Shown here in pieces: positions 61,622-64,000 of a stretch of DNA of 64,000 nt. A program made the translations under genes and the position numbers. Within the stretch, counting starts at the first letter, position 1; each line of letters starts with the position of its first letter. The notes under the pieces are model-generated. The model did no database searches. It was not told where the DNA came from and saw only the letters and a list, made by a program, of their open reading frames with translations. The DNA comes from Cardiocondyla obscurior. Taxonomy: Eukaryota; Arthropoda; Insecta; Hymenoptera; Formicidae. Location: contig NC_091865.1 in the NCBI RefSeq assembly GCF_019399895.1, positions 11,847,001 through 11,911,000 of the forward strand. The letters run 5' to 3'.

Positions 61622-62262
61622 ATCGATTATTCCGAAACCAGCCGTAAGTAGCGTTATTAAATCTACGAAAAGTAACGATTAATTAAAAAATAAATTAATT
61701 CAATCAACGACGATCGACGAACCATGCTCGATGTTCGGTATAACCCATCTAACATAACACTACCTACAGGTAGCACCATCTGTTAATGGTGACGCGTCAA
61801 CAGACGGCTCCCGTCGGCAACGGCGGGGGCTCGTCGCGACGTCCGCTGGCGACACAAGTTCGCGTTTCCATTTCTCGTCCTTCGTTTGCAGAGGCAGCGG
61901 AGGTGTCGGGACTGCTGGGTGGTGAGAGGTACTGAGGTGCGTCTTCGGAGCAGCTCGGTGCCGTGTGATGCGACAGGCGAGAAAAGTCTTCGTGGAAGCG
62001 GGGCGCTACGGATCCAGGTTTCGACCGCGGCCTTCTCCCCCCATCCGAAGAAACGAGGGAACGGCGAGTGGGGCCCAGCGCGCAGTATGGAAATAATCTG
62101 TCGCACGACGGCACGTAGCGGTGCTCCGATCCGCGGTGGAGTCCATGAGGGAGCGACGACGGCCGCCAGGTCGTCCGCCGCGCGACGCACACGATGATAT
62201 AGCCCTCGCGCCGCGAACATCCCGCAGAAGAGAGTGACCAGTGACTCGATCAAACATTCGTC
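61622..62262. promoter_or_regulatory. Divergent promoter region of PGAP3 and the galactosyltransferase gene
   Basis: 641 bases separate the two start codons. The PGAP3 side is AT-rich, and from about 61785 the DNA is strongly CpG-rich up to the galactosyltransferase ATG. The short distance suggests shared or adjacent promoters. Long frames on both strands here (for example minus 61783-62403) follow from GC content and have no recognisable domain. Confidence 0.6.
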
Positions 62263-63651
62263 ATGTTCCACTATCTGCATCTCAGGAGTCGTTTTCTGCA
62301 GACCCTGATCCTCGCGCTGATCGGCCTGACCTTTTACGCGTACTACCGTACCACCGTGTACGATGTTCGCCAGTACAACTCGCCACGAAACGCCAGTAAG
62401 CACTTTGAAAGATTATTAAGACTGCCGATTTATTTTTAAAAAAATCATACTTGCTTTGAAGAAGTCGGTAACGAGCTAGAAGTACACCGCTCGATGCTGG
62501 TTTATTTTATTTTATTTTCTAGTTTAAATTGATAATTATCCAGAGTTAAACGTATTCCAGGTTACTCTACATATCAAGATGGCCTTCATGCGCATGTGAA
62601 CCTCAGCTCGAAGAACTCCAGCTCGGATGGAGTGTCTCTGAACGCATACGCAGCGCACAACGCTAGTAATAACTCCCTGGTTTTCACGACACTGTCGACG
62701 TCCTCCAGCGCGCAGTCCCTATCCTCGTCGTCTTCCGTGAGCACGCTGGTTAGTTTGAAACAGGGCGAGAAGCTGCAAACGGCAAAGGTTATCAATGTGA
62801 CCAGGTCAGCGCCTATTATTGTGCGCAACGATTCGGCGCTTGCTATCTACGAAGCCGGGCACACCGTGTCGATTCCCGAGCGCTGTCCCAACCACGGCAA
62901 AGACATGGACCTGGTGGTGATCGTCATGTCCGCGCCGACTCACCTCGAGGCGCGAACGGCGATCCGACAGACCTGGGGGCACTTCGGCCAGCGCAGCGAC
63001 ATGAGCGTGCTATTCATGCTCGGTACCACCAACGATCCAAGGGTGGAGGCGATTCTGCACAAGGAGCAGAACATGTACAACGACATGATACGGGGCCGTT
63101 TCCTCGACTCGTACTCCAACCTCACGCTCAAGACCATCTCGACGCTGGAGTGGGTGGACACCTACTGCCCCAAGGTGAAGTACCTGCTCAAAACCGACGA
63201 CGACATGTTCATCAACGTGCCGCGGCTGCTGGCGTTCGTGTACAAGCACGCGAAGGACCGCAACGTGATATTCGGCCGGCTGGCAAGAAAGTGGAAGCCG
63301 ATTCGCAACCGTAAGAGCAAGTACTACGTGTCGCAGGCGCAGTTCCAGCAGTCCATATTCCCGGACTTCACCACCGGACCGGCGTACCTGCTGTCGAGCG
63401 ACACGGTGCGCCGCTTGTACGACGCCGCTCTGGACCAGACGTACCTGAAGCTCGAGGACGTGTTCACCACCGGCATCGTCGCGCACAGGCTCGGTATCAA
63501 GCGGTCCCACGCGAACGAGTTCCTGAACAAGCGGATACAGTACACCCCCTGCAACATCCAGCGCGGCATAAGCATACACATGGTGAAGTATAGCGAGCAG
63601 TTCGACCTCTGGAAGAAGCTGCTCGACGGTAAGAGTAAGTGCAAGAGATAA
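62263..63651 (+). CDS. Beta-1,3-galactosyltransferase-like enzyme (GT31 family), Golgi type II membrane protein
   Basis: Two exons, 62263-62395 and 62561-63651, join in phase 1 (A|GT = Ser45) to give 407 residues. The N-terminus is short and basic (MFHYLHLRSRFLQ), followed by a single signal-anchor span (LILALIGLTFYAYY), then a Ser/Asn-rich stem to about residue 150. The catalytic domain begins DLVVIVMSAPTHLEARTAIR with the family RXXWG block RQTWGH. The nucleotide-sugar/Mn binding motif is TDDDMFIN with Asp257-259, and LEDVFTTGIVA is the conserved E/DDV(Y/F)xG block. GT31 enzymes add beta-1,3-linked galactose or N-acetylglucosamine to glycolipids or glycoproteins in the Golgi. The exact acceptor cannot be read from sequence. 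It resembles B3GALT1/5 types more than Brainiac, judging from the KTDDDMF motif. The coding part is CpG-rich, unlike the neighbouring genes. Confidence 0.9.
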
Positions 63652-64000
63652 CCAGCGGGGCTGAGGACGGCGAGAGTTCTACGCTTGACCCTGGCGAACC
63701 AAGTGATGCGATCGTTACCGTCTTAATGCGACTCGAGTGCCGGTTAAAGTACCGGCTGACACGGTAGCGCTTCACTGACGACCTCGTACACACGCACAGC
63801 CACGCGCCTGCATTCGGTTCAAGTGCGAGTGAGTGGCATACATACACACGTACTACACGCGCGGGAGGACACAGTGAGAAATTGCACACCGCGAAGCGGC
63901 ACAGAGATCTCGCTGCTGAAATTTTTACACGAAGTACGCCCGGCCGTGAGCTCGGTTTTCGCAGAGGTCGAGCGGAAGTGATAACTCCCTCTCTGGGAGG
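63652..64000 (+). other. 3' flank of the galactosyltransferase gene, truncated by the window end
   Basis: CpG-rich sequence with no polyadenylation signal before the window ends. It is probably 3' untranslated region. The minus-strand open frame here overlaps the coding region and has no recognisable content. Confidence 0.5.

Noticed and set aside
61783..62403. 206-codon minus-strand frame in the divergent promoter region
   Set aside because: It lies in CpG-rich DNA, overlaps exon 1 of the galactosyltransferase gene and has no recognisable domain.
63010..63889. Long minus-strand frames across the galactosyltransferase coding exon
   Set aside because: Antisense shadows of a GC-rich coding exon.
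1..64000. Intact transposons, viral genes, CRISPR arrays or rRNA genes
   Set aside because: Looked for by protein motifs and repeat structure; apart from the MITE-like element at 42703-42884 none was seen.

Overview
The window looks like nuclear DNA of an insect, most likely a hymenopteran and possibly an ant. Genes are split into many short exons with GT-AG introns, AT-rich introns alternate with CpG-rich blocks, and the recognisable proteins (spinster, BRCC36, a PS-type integrin alpha, PGAP3) are animal proteins of insect type. The ant assignment is an impression, not a demonstration. No bacterial, CRISPR, phage or organelle sequence was seen.

Layout. 1-9007 is non-coding or intronic. 9008-11025 (+) holds the last two exons of a gene I do not recognise, whose 5' part lies upstream or outside the window. 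11026 to about 40000 is a gene-poor stretch of nearly 29 kb in which AT-rich DNA alternates with CpG- and pyrimidine-rich islands. I could support no gene there, but it holds candidate regulatory clusters, above all five CAGGTA motifs in 130 bp at 28881-29010. The right-hand 24 kb is gene-dense: spinster (-, 40098-46027), BRCC36 (+, 50327-51588), integrin alpha PS1-type (+, 52418-58589), PGAP3 (-, 59798-61621) and a beta-1,3-galactosyltransferase-like gene (+, 62263-63651). Exons of these five genes were joined by hand from splice sites and reading phase. Phases close in every gene, giving products of 503 or 522, 253, 1093, 326 and 407 residues.

The spinster/BRCC36 and PGAP3/galactosyltransferase pairs are head to head. 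The 4.3 kb between spinster and BRCC36 is the most rearranged part of the window. An inverted repeat of about 280 bp lies at 46400-46680 and 48962-49233, so each gene has one copy in the same orientation relative to its own transcription. Between the arms lies a 482-bp tandem duplication containing an expanded hexamer microsatellite. Spinster has two phase-compatible alternative last exons and a possible cassette exon, so it probably makes several C-termini.

The genes do not form one pathway. Spinster is a lysosomal/endosomal lipid transporter, BRCC36 a K63 deubiquitinase, the integrin a laminin-type adhesion receptor, PGAP3 a GPI-anchor remodelling enzyme, and the last gene a Golgi glycosyltransferase. 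PGAP3 and the glycosyltransferase both act on glycoconjugates in the secretory pathway and may share a promoter region, but a functional link is only inference. I found no clear new biological system. The best leads are the duplicated promoter-proximal inverted repeat, the alternative spinster C-termini and the CAGGTA cluster.
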